From Epiperipatus broadwayi (lineage: Eukaryota; Onychophora; Udeonychophora; Euonychophora; Peripatidae): 64,000 nt of DNA. Shown one piece after another: positions 52,080 through 62,931 of this stretch (positions are counted from its first letter, which is position 1; the number at the start of each line of letters is the position of its first letter). The notes below the pieces were generated by a model. That model ran no database searches. It was given only the letters and a program-made list of their open reading frames with translations, and was not told the origin of the DNA. The stretch lies in assembly GCA_028023455.1 (NCBI GenBank), contig JAQFVV010000253.1, positions 134,501 to 198,500 of the forward strand, in the 5' to 3' direction. The position numbers and the translations under genes were made by a program.

Positions 52080-53925
52080 TGATAAGTACTCAAGTACCTG
52101 GAAAAGTTTAATTATTATAACATTTCTCTATTAGTTGACATTTGGATAATGTGACAATACTATTGATAACACATAGACGCCATTATAGTTTAGGATCAGG
52201 ATTACCACATAAACAACCTACTTAAATCAAACTATAATTTCCTATAATTATAGTTTTATATAGATGGTCATTATAGTTTTATATAGATGGTAATTAATAT
52301 TCTATCCACCATCTATTGCACACATTACTTAATTAGGTATAAATGAAATAATAATAAAAATACATTAATAAAATAAATGCTTTACAAAATAAGTTTTAAA
52401 TACAGTAATTTCATAAGTCAACTAATTAATAATCTTACTGCAAGGATCAATTTTAAAATAAGAGTTTTAGGATTAACTTGTCTTTATTGTAATCCCTATT
52501 TTTACTATGATAGACATGACCTTAAATTTAATAAATGTGAAACATTTTATATTCGATTAAAGGGGCAGACTATGTATTGACATAAGTTTGTAAGGGTATA
52601 AAAACAACCACTGAAAACAAATTAAAAATAAAAGTAAATCAAATTTTTTCCTCTGCAAATTGAAATTCAGTTTTTAATCCCACTAAATGCCACCTTGTAT
52701 TACTTTATATTAAGGACAAAGACATTAAACGTTAAGTAACGAAGTATATAATACAATAGATAAAAAAGACACTAAAATATAATGAAATTTAAAAATAAAA
52801 AATGATAAACAATGAATAAATAAAAACATTCTCACCTAGATAGATTTTTAGAGTTTGAATTTTAGACGAACTTCATAAATTTGTTAATACTTTTTAAAAT
52901 TTATAGACTAGTTTGAATTTCTTGTGTGCATACATTGCACATTGGGAAAATCTTATGGTAATATTACTATGATGAACTATTCTTACATTAGGAAATTTCT
53001 TCTTGATTTGAAGTTACTTCTTTGCACAATAGTTGCAATTTTATTTCATTTTCACCATTATTTGAAGAAATTTGGCTGTTAGGTCTTTTATATTCTGCAA
53101 TTCACTTTAGGAAGGTTTAACTGTGGGATTTAACATCGTAGTTGATCCACTAAGCTACATGTTATCTGGATTAATTATAATTGGTATAGTAGATAAATAT
53201 ACTCATTCATTTCTATGACTATACCAATGTAGTAAAAATTTCCATTTTGCTTTGGGGTACAATCCAACTTGAGCTTCTACATAAATTATCAGGATGTTCT
53301 AACTTTATGCCAACTATGTATTAAATTGCAGGTTAGGACTTTCTCTATTAGAAATACTTATGAAAACAGCCGGAATGACTAAATGATGAAATGTTAAATA
53401 TCATTCAATATTTAAAATCCCACCTAAATAATTTCTCAACTTATAACACAACTAAGTCTAAATATTAAAACTATTATTTCATAATTCCGCATTATGTTGT
53501 GAATTATAAATTTTATCCGATTTTAAAAGGGATATATTCTGAATGCGTAAATACTAATTTATTAAGCACATGTTTTTCTGTTCATTAGTAAATAAGATTT
53601 ATTGTGTAATTGTTATTTATTAGTTAAGTTATTTTTTATTGAATTAATATATGGCTAAACAACTTATTCCAATTTTAATCAAGTTTTTTTTTTTTTTTTT
53701 TTTTTAAAAAATAAGATTTACAGCAAAATTATTTTTTAAGCATTATAAATTTTTAATTTTACTGAAATATTTATATACATAAAAATCTTTATTAATTCTG
53801 AAAGATATCATTTACACTCTTAAAGTTTATGATTTTTACTAAATATTGGAGCATAATTATAAACTCTTGATAATATTTCATGTTTTAATACACTAAATTT
53901 CTTAACTTTTATAGCTTCATATCTG
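52080..53925. other. AT-rich intergenic DNA
   Basis: Contains a 22-bp poly-T at about 53684-53705 and a short direct repeat of TATAGTTTTATATAGATGGT (52251, 52272). No gene recognised. Confidence 0.4.
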
Positions 53926-54108
53926 AGATCAATAAAACATATTCTTTCATATAATGACCAATATTTCTGTACTGTAATTTTCATTAAACTATTTACATAC
54001 AAAGTAGTGACTTGTTTGTGTCCAATTTTAACATCTTGTGGAAGGATGTAATTATAAACATATAACCAAAGAGAGGTTGAGCTTCAATATGAATGCACAA
54101 GAATTGCT

Positions 54109-54237
54109 ATCAGTAAAATATTTTTTTTCATGTGTCAAAGCATTGGCAGGGAATCGAACCCGCAAACCTGGGACAACTGCTTGTAAGGCAGTTGTGCTGA
54201 CCATTCAGCCACCAACGCTTGACATCAATAAAATATT
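54109..54237 (-). mobile_element. Very short tRNA-derived SINE, copy B
   Basis: A minus-strand tRNA-like body of 79 nt (54218 to 54140) with acceptor arms GCGTTGG/CCAATGC, A box TGGCTGAATGG, anticodon arm ACTGC-CTTACAA-GCAGT (anticodon TAC) and a perfect B box GGTTCGATTCC. Removing six bases (TTTGCG, between CAGG and GGTTCG) restores a normal T-stem and a 73-nt tRNA length; copy A has the same insert. After the acceptor come only TTTGACACATG and an A-run. Flanking direct repeats ATCAGTAAAATATT (54109-54122) and ATCAATAAAATATT (54224-54237) prove insertion. Both internal promoter boxes are intact. Confidence 0.88.
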
Positions 54238-54289
54238 AAAACACAAATTGAGAAATGTGACGAAGGGAATATATATAATATTATAATAA

Positions 54290-55033
54290 AAGTTAGAATA
54301 GCTGCTATTAATGTCAGAGGACTAAACTAAATTAACAAAATTTACAAAATCAAAAAATGGATCAAAAACACACACCCACAAATAAATGGACTCCTGGAAA
54401 AAAAAATTAAGCAGGATCACAGGAGGATACAGCAGTGTTTTTGGCTAGAGAAGAATTCAGTGCATTCTCCAGAGACTCTTCTTCACCATCAGCAGGCACT
54501 GGAATCTTTATTTCTCATAAATATCCATTCACAAAGTTTAAAAATCTTTACATTGATTCTAGTCTTCTGGTGGCAACATTCCATCACAAGAGCATAACAA
54601 TTAATGTTATTTGTATATATACCAATCCAAACAAAAAAAATTGAAGCAATAATTATACTTGGCCTCATCTGGCCACCTTCATAAATAAACTAACACAAAT
54701 CAAGATATAGAACTATCATAAAACCCGATTTATTTGCCGCGACTTGGTCACTTTTAAATTGTAAACTATAGAACAAAGAACATTTTCAAAAGTATCACAA
54801 GCAAAATTTGTATTTAAAGAAATGATAAACCGGAACTGTAATCTTTGCTCGATCAATTTGTAAACGCAATATTACAGAAACTATGTAAAGCAAAGGAAGT
54901 AATGAAATACTTTTTGAAACATAAAGGATATGATCCTCAAAACGTACATTTTATGCTGAACCAGCACTCATCATTTGGCTCAGATCACAATCTTTTATAC
55001 ATAACTTTATCATTGTTTAGTATATATAAATAG
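54290..55033 (+). pseudogene. LINE remnant: APE-type endonuclease fragments
   Basis: Begins with IAAINVRGLN, the usual N-terminal phrase of the apurinic endonuclease domain of non-LTR retrotransposons. In another frame (54435-54644) comes GTGIFISHKYPFT, then TINVICIYTNPN, the central endonuclease strands. 54845-55033 ends with FGSDHNLLYITL, matching the C-terminal SDH motif. Frames shift at least three times and the catalytic-Glu block is not readable. No RT follows. This is a separate family from the LINE at 208-1387, as far as can be seen. Confidence 0.65.
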
Positions 55034-55478
55034 TCAATTACTACAATTTAATTGATAGGTGCCAAACTTAGCTGCCTCACAACTGTGACAAACCATTTGA
55101 TGGAAGTATATTAATACTTTTTATTAGTCATTCACTAGACTAGATATTACCCAATAATGAATAATATTTCTGTAGTATAATTTTCACTACTCCACTTTCA
55201 CACACGTTAGGGAGTGGTTTCTATCCACTTTTAACATCTTCTGGAAGGATGTGATCATAAACACATGATCAAAAACATACAAATAATATCTATGATCACC
55301 AATATGCACATTTCATACTGAACCAGCACTCATTGGTTGGCTGAGATCACAATCTTTTACACATATCTTTTTCATTGCTCAATATATATATATAAATGAT
55401 TTTTTGGGTAAAACGGTTTTATCCAAAAAGTCATTTATCTACATCATACAACTGTGAAAACATTAAATAAATAAATAC

Positions 55479-56135
<657 letters not shown>

Positions 56136-56290
56136 AATGGAGAGAGATAGAAAATTACTACAGTTTAATTGATGTGTCACATGTGCTTCTCTCACAACTT
56201 TGACATAAATCAATTAATGAAAGTATATTAATAATTTTATTAGTAATTCGTTCACTTAATAAATAATATTTGTCATGCAAAATAGAGAAC

Positions 56291-56825
56291 TTGCTTATAT
56301 TAGGAATGAGATTTTGATGTTTCATTAAAACCATTACTTGTATTGAAAATTTATCAACATTATATTTGCACTTAGTATAGAAAACAACATACTGATCAAT
56401 AGAAAAATTTGCATTGTAGGATGAACTTTATTAAAGAACATATAAATTTAATTAACACAGATAAATTTGTCTTAGTAACATTTATAACTGTTTAAATCTA
56501 ACAATTCCAATATTTAAAATGAATAATATTTAATTTCCCATAATCAGGTAACAATTTTAATAATTTTCTTGCTATAAATCTTTACATATCAAATATATTT
56601 ATGAAAGTTATATAAACTATTTTGAAAGAAAATCTTTTATTAACCGATATTTATTTCCTTTAAAAACAGATGACTTTTATTTATGTAAATAAAATGTTTT
56701 TCATAAATGTATTGTTTCCAAAAATTTATTTTACGAAATTTTAAAACAATTTTGCCTCGGTTTATTAAACAAAAAAAAATCATATATATATTTAAAAATG
56801 CTGCAAGCTTCTCTTATACATGTAA
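56291..56825. other. AT-rich spacer
   Basis: No feature recognised. Confidence 0.4.
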
Positions 56826-57216
56826 TACATTCAAAGATCAGCATTTCAAGCTAATTGTGCATGCGTCTTCTGCGAGTGTTAAATAATAAATGAATACTTA
56901 ACTTTACAATACAAGATATAGTATTTATGCAGGAATAAAAGGAATCTCTTATTCCTACGACTCAAATTCTTTTATATGAGCAAATCTGACACGCTTTACT
57001 CATTAGTACTTCAGATTTGCTCATATAAAAGAATTTGAGTCGTAGGAATAAGAGATTTGCTCATATAAAAGAATTTGAGTCGTAGGAATAAGAGATTCCT
57101 TTTATTCCTGCATAAATACTATATCTTGTATTGTAGAGTGAAGTATTCATTTATTATTTAACACTCGCAGAAGACGCATGCACAATTAGCTTGAAATGCT
57201 GATCTTTGACTGTATA
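56826..57216. repeat. Foldback element with ~155-bp arms
   Basis: Left arm 56831-56987 and right arm 57053-57209 are near-perfect inverted repeats. They start TCAAAGATCAGCATTTCAAG, pass GCATGCGTCTTCTGCGAGTG and ATGCAGGAATAAAAGG, and end GAGCAAATCT. The innermost 40 bp of the right arm are directly duplicated (57013-57052, 57053-57092). The hairpin loop is about 25 bp. There is no coding capacity. Confidence 0.88.
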
Positions 57217-57781
57217 CAATTGTATGCATAGCTCATATAAAAATAAATGCTTATTTACTTATATATTTAATATTATTTATTAATATGGAATATAATGATA
57301 GCTTATATTGTTACTTAGCTAGGCAGTTACATCATATAACATTAATTATATTACTGGTAAATATAAGTTTGTTTGTTTAGTAATGAGTTATGAGGAGTTG
57401 TGTTTTAGTTGTAATTTATTAAAATACACAGTTTTTTTTTAAATATCTGAATCACTATCTTTTCCAGGTTAGTTATAGTTTCACATATGCATATGTAAGA
57501 AAACAATCAAAATAAAAAGGAGTAAAAGCTATGTACTTTTCAGATTTTAATCAAAGAAAGAGGAATATTAACTTTATAATATTGATTCTTATAAGATAGT
57601 AAGACTAAGAATGCTATAAATACTTAACAGAAAGCAAGTATTTATAGCATATGTAAATATTTAACATTTAGTCACTGTAATCTAGTTATGTAGATGTAAG
57701 ATTCTCCTATTATCTTCTTATTATCACAATTCACATACGTATCTCATTGTTATATCTATTAATCAACAAATATATTCAAGT
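57217..57781. other. AT-rich spacer
   Basis: No feature recognised. A short inverted pair (AAGAATGCTATAAATACTT / AAGTATTTATAGCAT) lies at 57607-57652. Confidence 0.45.
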
Positions 57782-59548
57782 ATTGTAACACCTACTGCTC
57801 TATTAGTGTTTTTTACGAGTTAAGCACCCATACTGGGTGACCAAATTACGTCCTATCTATTGAATTTTTTTCATCAGAAAATTCAGTAAGATTTAATGGA
57901 TGCAATTATCTTTCCTGGTGACACAACATCCTTTCAACTAATGTAACTACTAAAATAATGGAATCAAGTAAGCCAGCTTTTAATTTATTTGAAAAACACC
58001 AGGATTCTGTATCGGAATCCACTGGCCAAACCCCTTTTATTTATTTAGTTACGATGAAATTATCTGGAAACTCCGGAGGACTGAGTTTCAGTACAGCGTT
58101 GGCAAAGGTAAATTACATTTTCAAATCTCAATATTTAACATTAATAAATTTATTAATAATCATTAATAATGCACAATGAATAGTTGGTATTAGAAATAAA
58201 TATTTTTATTCTAACAAATTAAAATATAAAAAAACACATTATGAATTAATTAATTGGAAAGATTACACGCACGCTAATCCAGATATGAATCAATTAATAT
58301 AAAAAAAAAAAACACTTCAACAATTATAGTTCTTAGGTAAACAAGAGTCTGTTGAATAATAGAATTTAAAGTCTTTATCGGGATTATTTTAAGCTTATTT
58401 TAAGAATTGTCTGCAAACTTTATGTCACAATCGGGAAAAGTTGCTCTTAACTTAATGGTAAGTTTGTGTAGGTTTATGGGATCCCGAGCTCATAAGAATT
58501 TCCATTGGTCTCTCTTGCCGTCATCTTCCATTATTGTTCCATTCTATAGCTGGAGAAAAGACACGGTTGTAGTGACCCTTTCATTGCAAAAAGCGATTTT
58601 CACAAGACTTGTTTTTATGCTTGCATGACAGCTTGGTACAGCAAGTGGTATACCTGTGCAGAAGTATATTACTGCCACAGGTTATGCTCACAGAATTCTC
58701 AGACATGTAACTAGAAGGTAAAGAGAAGACCACTTTTTACAATGAAAGGTTCACTACAACCGTGGCTTTTCTCCAGCTATAGAATGGAACAATAATGGAA
58801 AATGCCAGCAGGAGAGATCAATGGAAATTTTTATGAGCTCGGAATCCCATAAACCTACACCAACTTACCAGTAAGTTAAGAGTAACTTTTCTCAATTGTG
58901 ACAAAGTTTGCAGACAATTCTTAAAATAAACTTAAAATAATCCCGATAAAGACTTCAAATTATATTATTCAAGAGACTCTTGTTTACCTAAGAACTATAA
59001 TTGTTGAACTGTTTTTTTTTTTTATTAATTGATTCATATCTGGATTAGCGTGCATGTAATCTTTCCAATTAATTAATTCATAATGTGTTTTTTTTTTTTT
59101 TTATATTTTAATTTGTTAAAATAAAATTATTTATTTCTAATACCAACTATTCATTGTGCATTATTAATGATTATTAATAAATTTATTAATGTTAAATATT
59201 GAGATTTGGAAATCTAATTTACCTTTGCCAATGCTGTACTGAAACTCAGTCCTCCGGAGTTTCCAGATAATTTTGTCATAACTAAATAAATAAAATGAAT
59301 TTGGACAGTGGATTCCTAATTAGAATCCTGTTACCTTTCAAATAAATTAAAATCTGGCTTACTTGATCCTATTATTTTAGTAGTTACATTAGTTGAAAGG
59401 GTGTTGTGTGACTAGGAAAGTTAATTGCGTCCATTAAATCTTGCTGAATTTTCTGACGAAAAAAATTTAATAGATAGAACGTAATTTGGTCACCCCAGTA
59501 CGGGTAGTTAACTCATAAAAACCCTAATAGAGCAGTGGACATTACAAT
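57782..59548. repeat. Large inverted repeat, ~813-bp arms, unknown family (repeat D)
   Basis: Left arm 57782-58594 and right arm 58734-59548 are inverted copies, with outer ends ATTGTAACACC/ATTGTAATGTC then ACTGCTCTATTAG. The 139-bp spacer is present again, in the opposite orientation, in the third copy at 63322-64000, so the full unit is arm plus spacer (~950 bp). Within the arms KLSGNSGGLSFSTALAK followed by GTAAAT is kept in all three copies, with mostly silent changes. A second stretch starting ATGTCACAATCG is followed by GTAAGT. These look like exon-plus-donor signals of an unknown gene or transcript. Just beyond the right arm, TGGCAGCCCAATTCG (59548-59562) resembles a retroelement primer site, so the unit could be an LTR. 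No target duplication was found. Confidence 0.75.
58595..58733. other. Spacer of the repeat D palindrome
   Basis: Holds ACTGCCACAG/GTTATG and ends TAGAAGGTAAAGAGAAGACC. It is unique to the left side of the palindrome but shared with the copy at 63322, showing that the right arm is the truncated one. Confidence 0.6.
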
Positions 59549-59845
59549 GGCAGCCCAATTCGTGACTTTGATGATAACCAGGTCGTGATATAGGAGCAAA
59601 ATAATAAAATTTTAAAAGTAGTTTTTAAAATAAATAAATAAATAAATAAATAAAAACGAACTAACTAAACCAGATTATACAATTAAAAATATATATTTTT
59701 AAATATGTCTAAAAAAAAAAACCCGAATAGAGACTTAAAACTTAAGAACAAAAGTAGTTTAAATACTTATTTTATTCTCATCTTCTGGTGCTGGTGGTAT
59801 TATATCATTTGTTTATATGGTATAAATATATTAGCATTAGGGTAA
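59549..59845. other. Spacer between repeat D and the inverted-LTR composite
   Basis: AT-rich with an (AAAT)n patch at about 59630-59655. It may be internal sequence of a larger element bounded by repeat D copies. No gene. Confidence 0.4.
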
Positions 59846-60537
59846 TGTAGTGTTTTGTAAAATGGCAGACATGTTTGTGCACTCCAGAAAAAACTAGAAT
59901 TTATTCGTAAGGCTGTTTTTAGATCACACTCTGATAGCTGAGGAATTTAATTAGTGCATTGACGTAATGGTGATTGACAATTCCTAGAAATATTTGCTAA
60001 TTACAAATGTTTCTAGATAAGAGATGTTACCTTATTGGTCAGTGCATTGATTGATCGTTGCAGTTGTCAGAGAGCGATAAGAAGACTGGGTAACATCTAG
60101 CAGTGTAACATAGAGAGCAGTCAAGCAGTATTGAGTAAGCAGCATTTAAGTAGAAATATCTCACGTCAGTGCTGGCGGTTAATGATCAGCGCCCAGTGGA
60201 AATGTAGTTCACAGGTGTAGCTGAAAGAGACAGCAGTGGAGATATTGAGAGCATTCATTGGAGAGCTTTGTTGCAGACCAATTCGTTGGAGAGCTTCATT
60301 GCAGACCAATTCGTTCAAAGAGCTTCATGGCAGACCAATTCGTTGGACAGCATTCATTGCAGACCAATTCAGCAGAGAGATTGCAGACCAATTTGTTGGA
60401 GAGCTTCGTTGCAGACCAATTCCTTGGAGAGCACTCATTGGAAAAGAACAGTGTGGGAATTGTATAACATTATTTGCCAACTGCACAGTATGACTTGCAG
60501 TTATAACATTGGCACAGTCATAAGTGTGGATATAACA
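59846..60537 (+). repeat. LTR1 (692 bp)
   Basis: Starts TGTAGTGTTTTGTAAAATGG and ends GTGGATATAACA. The 3' third (about 60240-60440) is a tandem array of ~28-bp units, GCAGACCAATTCGTTGGAGA with variants, which reads in several frames as repeated short peptides. These are not genes. Confidence 0.88.
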
Positions 60538-60796
60538 TTGGCGCAATCGCATTTGGAACCTGGGAGTAGCGAATACATTGAACTACAAGTTTAGCCGTAG
60601 ATGGAGAAACCGGGTAAAAATGTCAATCCCAATTAGTAATGTTAGCAACAGAGGGTTTTCTGGAGTCGCATTTGGAACCTGGGAGTAGCGAATATGTTGA
60701 ACTACAAGTTTAGCCGTAGACACAGAAACCGGGTGAAAATGTCAATCCCAATTAGTGACGTTAGCAACAAGTGTTTTTCTGGAGTGGATGGAGGTG
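60538..60796 (+). other. Noncoding internal region between LTR1 and LTR2 (TRIM-like)
   Basis: TTGGCGCAATCGCATTTGGA just after LTR1 is a primer-binding site resembling the tRNA-Ser 3' end (...GATTGCGCCA). Then two direct 119-bp units follow (60547-60665, 60666-60784; about nine differences) with TTGGAACCTGGGAGTAGCGA. TGGATGGAGG (60785-60794) is a polypurine tract directly before LTR2. LTR-PBS-PPT-LTR with no coding sequence is the layout of a terminal-repeat retrotransposon in miniature. Confidence 0.75.
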
Positions 60797-61517
60797 TGTA
60801 GTTATATGTAAAATGGCAGACATGTTTGTGCACTCCAGAAAAAACTAGAATTTATTTGTAAGGCTGTTTTTAGATCGCGCTCTGATAGCTGAGGAATTTA
60901 ATTAGTGCATTGATGTAATGGCGATTGACAATTCCTAGAAATATTTGCTAATTACAAATGTTTCTAGATAAGAGACATTACCTTATTGGTCAGTGCATTG
61001 ATTGATCATTGCAGTTGTCAGAGAGCGATAAGAAGACTGGGTAACATCTAGCAGTGTAACATAGAGAGCAGTCAAGCAGTATTGAGTATGCAGTATTTAA
61101 GTAGAGATATCTCGTATCAGTGCTGGCGGTTAATGATCAGTGCCCAGTGGGAATGTAGTTCATGGGTGTAACTGAAAGAGACTGCAGCAGAGATATTGAG
61201 AGCATTCGTTGGAGAGCTTCATTGCAGAACAATTCGTTGGAGAGCTTCGTTGCAGACCAATTCGTTTGGAGAGCTTCATGGCAGATCAATTCATTGGAGA
61301 GCATTTGTTACAGACCAATTCAGCAGAAAGATTGCAGACCAATTTGTTGGAGAGCATTCATTGCAGACCAATTTGTTGGAGAGCTTTGTTGCAGACCGAT
61401 TCATTGGAGAACACTCGTTGGAAAAGAACAGCATGGGAATTGTATAACGTTATTTGCTGACCGCACAGTATGACTTGCAGTTATAACATTAGCACAGTTG
61501 TAAGTGTGGATATAACA
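60797..61517 (+). repeat. LTR2 (721 bp)
   Basis: Starts TGTAGTTATATGTAAAATGG and ends GTGGATATAACA. It is like LTR1 but has one more ~29-bp unit in the internal array (about 61200-61420). LTR1 and LTR2 differ by scattered transitions. Confidence 0.88.
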
Positions 61518-61545
61518 TTGGCACAGTCTAAGTTTCGAACCTAGT
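61518..61545 (+). promoter_or_regulatory. Primer-binding site after LTR2
   Basis: TTGGCACAGTCTAAGTTTCG is complementary to a tRNA end ...AGACTGTGCCA, again serine-like. The match continues through a TTCGAACC, so it may cover the T-arm as well. It differs from the site after LTR1, so the two internal regions come from different elements. Confidence 0.6.
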
Positions 61546-61604
61546 AAAACTTGAAGGAATAAGCCAGATGAGAAAATTAATCAGTACTTTCGGAAACAAG
61601 TAAA

Positions 61605-61953
61605 ATGTCGTTAGGACAAAGCAGTATTCCTGAATTTAGCATTGAAAATGTCGAGGAATGGCCTCTCTATATAATTCAATTGGAAAATTTTTTCAAGTTA
61701 AATGGGATAAAAAATAATGGAAAAAAAAGTGGCCGCACTTTTATGTTTAGGAGGACACAAAATCATACAAATTATTAATAAATTATGGGACAGACCGCTA
61801 ACTGATGGAGTACAGGTTGAAGATATTTAAAAAATTAATGGACTATTTTAGCCCAAAGCCATCTAGACATGTAGCTAGATTAACTCTGAGAAATAGAAAA
61901 CAAGCCAGGGAGGAAAAAATTAAAGACTATGATATAGCATTAAAGCTGCTGGC
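61605..61953 (+). pseudogene. gag: mag-like gag, N-terminal fragment (plus strand)
   Basis: ATG 61605 opens MSLGQSSIPEFSIENVEEW, aligning with the start of the 7537 gag. A frameshift in the run of A near 61725 moves the frame. Later parts read VARLTLRNRKQAREEKIKDY and DIALKLLA (positions 61860-61953; compare LRFRMREQ...YNLALWTLA in the 7537 gag). It stops at AAAGCTGCTGG, where sequence of the opposite orientation begins. It is inactive. Confidence 0.8.
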
Positions 61954-62183
61954 TTTGATCTGTTTTGTAAACTGCCATCTTTCTGGTCTCTTCTGAGTTG
62001 TTTCTAAAAGGCTCAATTACTGCTTCATATGCTATTCTTTTTTTAATAGCCACTTCATATTATAAGTCGCTTTCCGTTAACAATGTCTGTCACAATCTTT
62101 CGTCGTACATTCCCCACAATAATTGATCCAGCAAAGCTTGTTTTAAAAATTCACCATAATCACAGTTTTTTTGCCAGCTGCTT
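61954..62183 (-). pseudogene. gag: mag-like gag, middle fragment (minus strand)
   Basis: On the minus strand, directly after the truncated end of LTR3, comes AAGCAGCTGGC and then ALLDQLLWGMYDERL (compare LLDQFLYGMTDHNLR in the 7537 gag), EVAIKKRIAYEAVIEPF and ETRKMAVYKTDQ, with stops between. It is the part of gag that should follow the plus-strand fragment; both share AAAGC[A/T]GCTGGC at the break. The primer site and gag start are missing here, with microhomology GATATA at the LTR-gag joint. Confidence 0.78.
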
Positions 62184-62926
62184 TATATCCGCACTTATGA
62201 CTTGCCAATGTTATAACTGCAAGTCATACTGTGCGGTCAGCAAATAACGTTATAAAATTCCCATGCTGTTCTTTTCCAATGAGTGCTCTCCAATGAATCG
62301 GTCTGCAATGAAGCTCTCCAATGAATTGGTCTGCAATGAATGCTCTCCAATGAATTGGTCTGCAATGAAGCTCTCCAATGAATTGGTCTGCAATCTCTCT
62401 GCTGAATTGGTCTGCAATGAATTCTGTTCAACGAATTGGTCTGCCACGAAGCTCTCCGAATGAATCGGTCTGCAACGAAGCTCTCCAACAAATTGGTCTG
62501 CAATGAAGCTCTCCAACAAATGCTCTCAATATCTCCACTGTGGTCTCTTTCAGCTACACCCGTGAACTACATTTTCACTGGGCGCTGATCCGCCAGCACT
62601 GATGTGAGATATCTCTACTTAAATACTGCTTACTCAATACTGCTTCACTGCTCTCTACTGCTCTCTATGTTACACTGCTAGATGTTACTCAGTCTTCTTA
62701 TCGCTCTCTGACAACTGCAATGATCAATCAATGCACTGACCAATAAGGTAATGTCTCTTATCTAGAAACATTTGTAACTAGCAAATATTTCTAGGAATTG
62801 TCCATTACGTCAATGCACTAATTAAATTCCTCAGCTATCAGAGCACGATCTAAAAACAGCCTTACAAATAAATTCTAGTTTTTTCTGGAGTTCACAAACA
62901 TGTCTGCCATTTTACAAAACACTACA
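62184..62926 (-). repeat. LTR3, inverted (743 bp)
   Basis: Reads on the minus strand from TGTAGTGTTTTGTAAAATGG (62926) to GCGGATATA (62184), lacking only the last few bases (ACA) of the family LTR. Its ~28-bp unit array (62270-62520) is longer than in LTR1. Confidence 0.86.
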
Positions 62927-62931
62927 GGTAA

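Larger units (their letters stand above)
59846..62926. mobile_element. Composite retroelement with inverted outer LTRs
   Basis: Order: LTR1(+) 59846-60537, 259-bp internal region, LTR2(+) 60797-61517, gag fragment(+), gag fragment(-), LTR3(-) 62926-62184. Both outer ends are therefore the TGTAG (U3) end of an LTR, and an exact 5-bp duplication brackets the whole. The family is mag-like: gag resembles the 7537 gag (EEWPLYIIQLENFFKLNG against VGWTLYVEQIERYMRLNK). The LTR sequence differs from the 6941 element. See the findings for possible origins. No RT, RNase H or integrase is present, so it would need help in trans. Confidence 0.8.
59841..62931. repeat. 5-bp direct repeat GGTAA flanking the inverted-LTR composite
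   Basis: GGTAA at 59841-59845 directly precedes TGTAG of the first LTR. GGTAA at 62927-62931 directly follows CTACA of the third. The length fits Ty3-type integrase. Confidence 0.75.

Noticed and set aside
51883-52134. 83-codon frame
   Set aside because: It spans the palindrome of MITE family A and has no coding signature.
54140-54218. Functional tRNA-Val gene
   Set aside because: The T-stem carries a 6-nt insert, a second copy has the same insert with another anticodon, and both have A-tails and target duplications, so it is a SINE.
60240-61420. Regular ~28-bp repeats resembling a CRISPR array
   Set aside because: The units are directly adjacent or vary in place of unique spacers, they lie inside an LTR, and the context is eukaryotic with no cas genes.
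60236-61473. Several overlapping frames rich in QTNSLES, CRPIRW or ADQFVGE repeats, also at 62237-62519 on the other strand
   Set aside because: The ~28-bp LTR repeat is open in all three frames, so the peptides are shadows of the DNA repeat.
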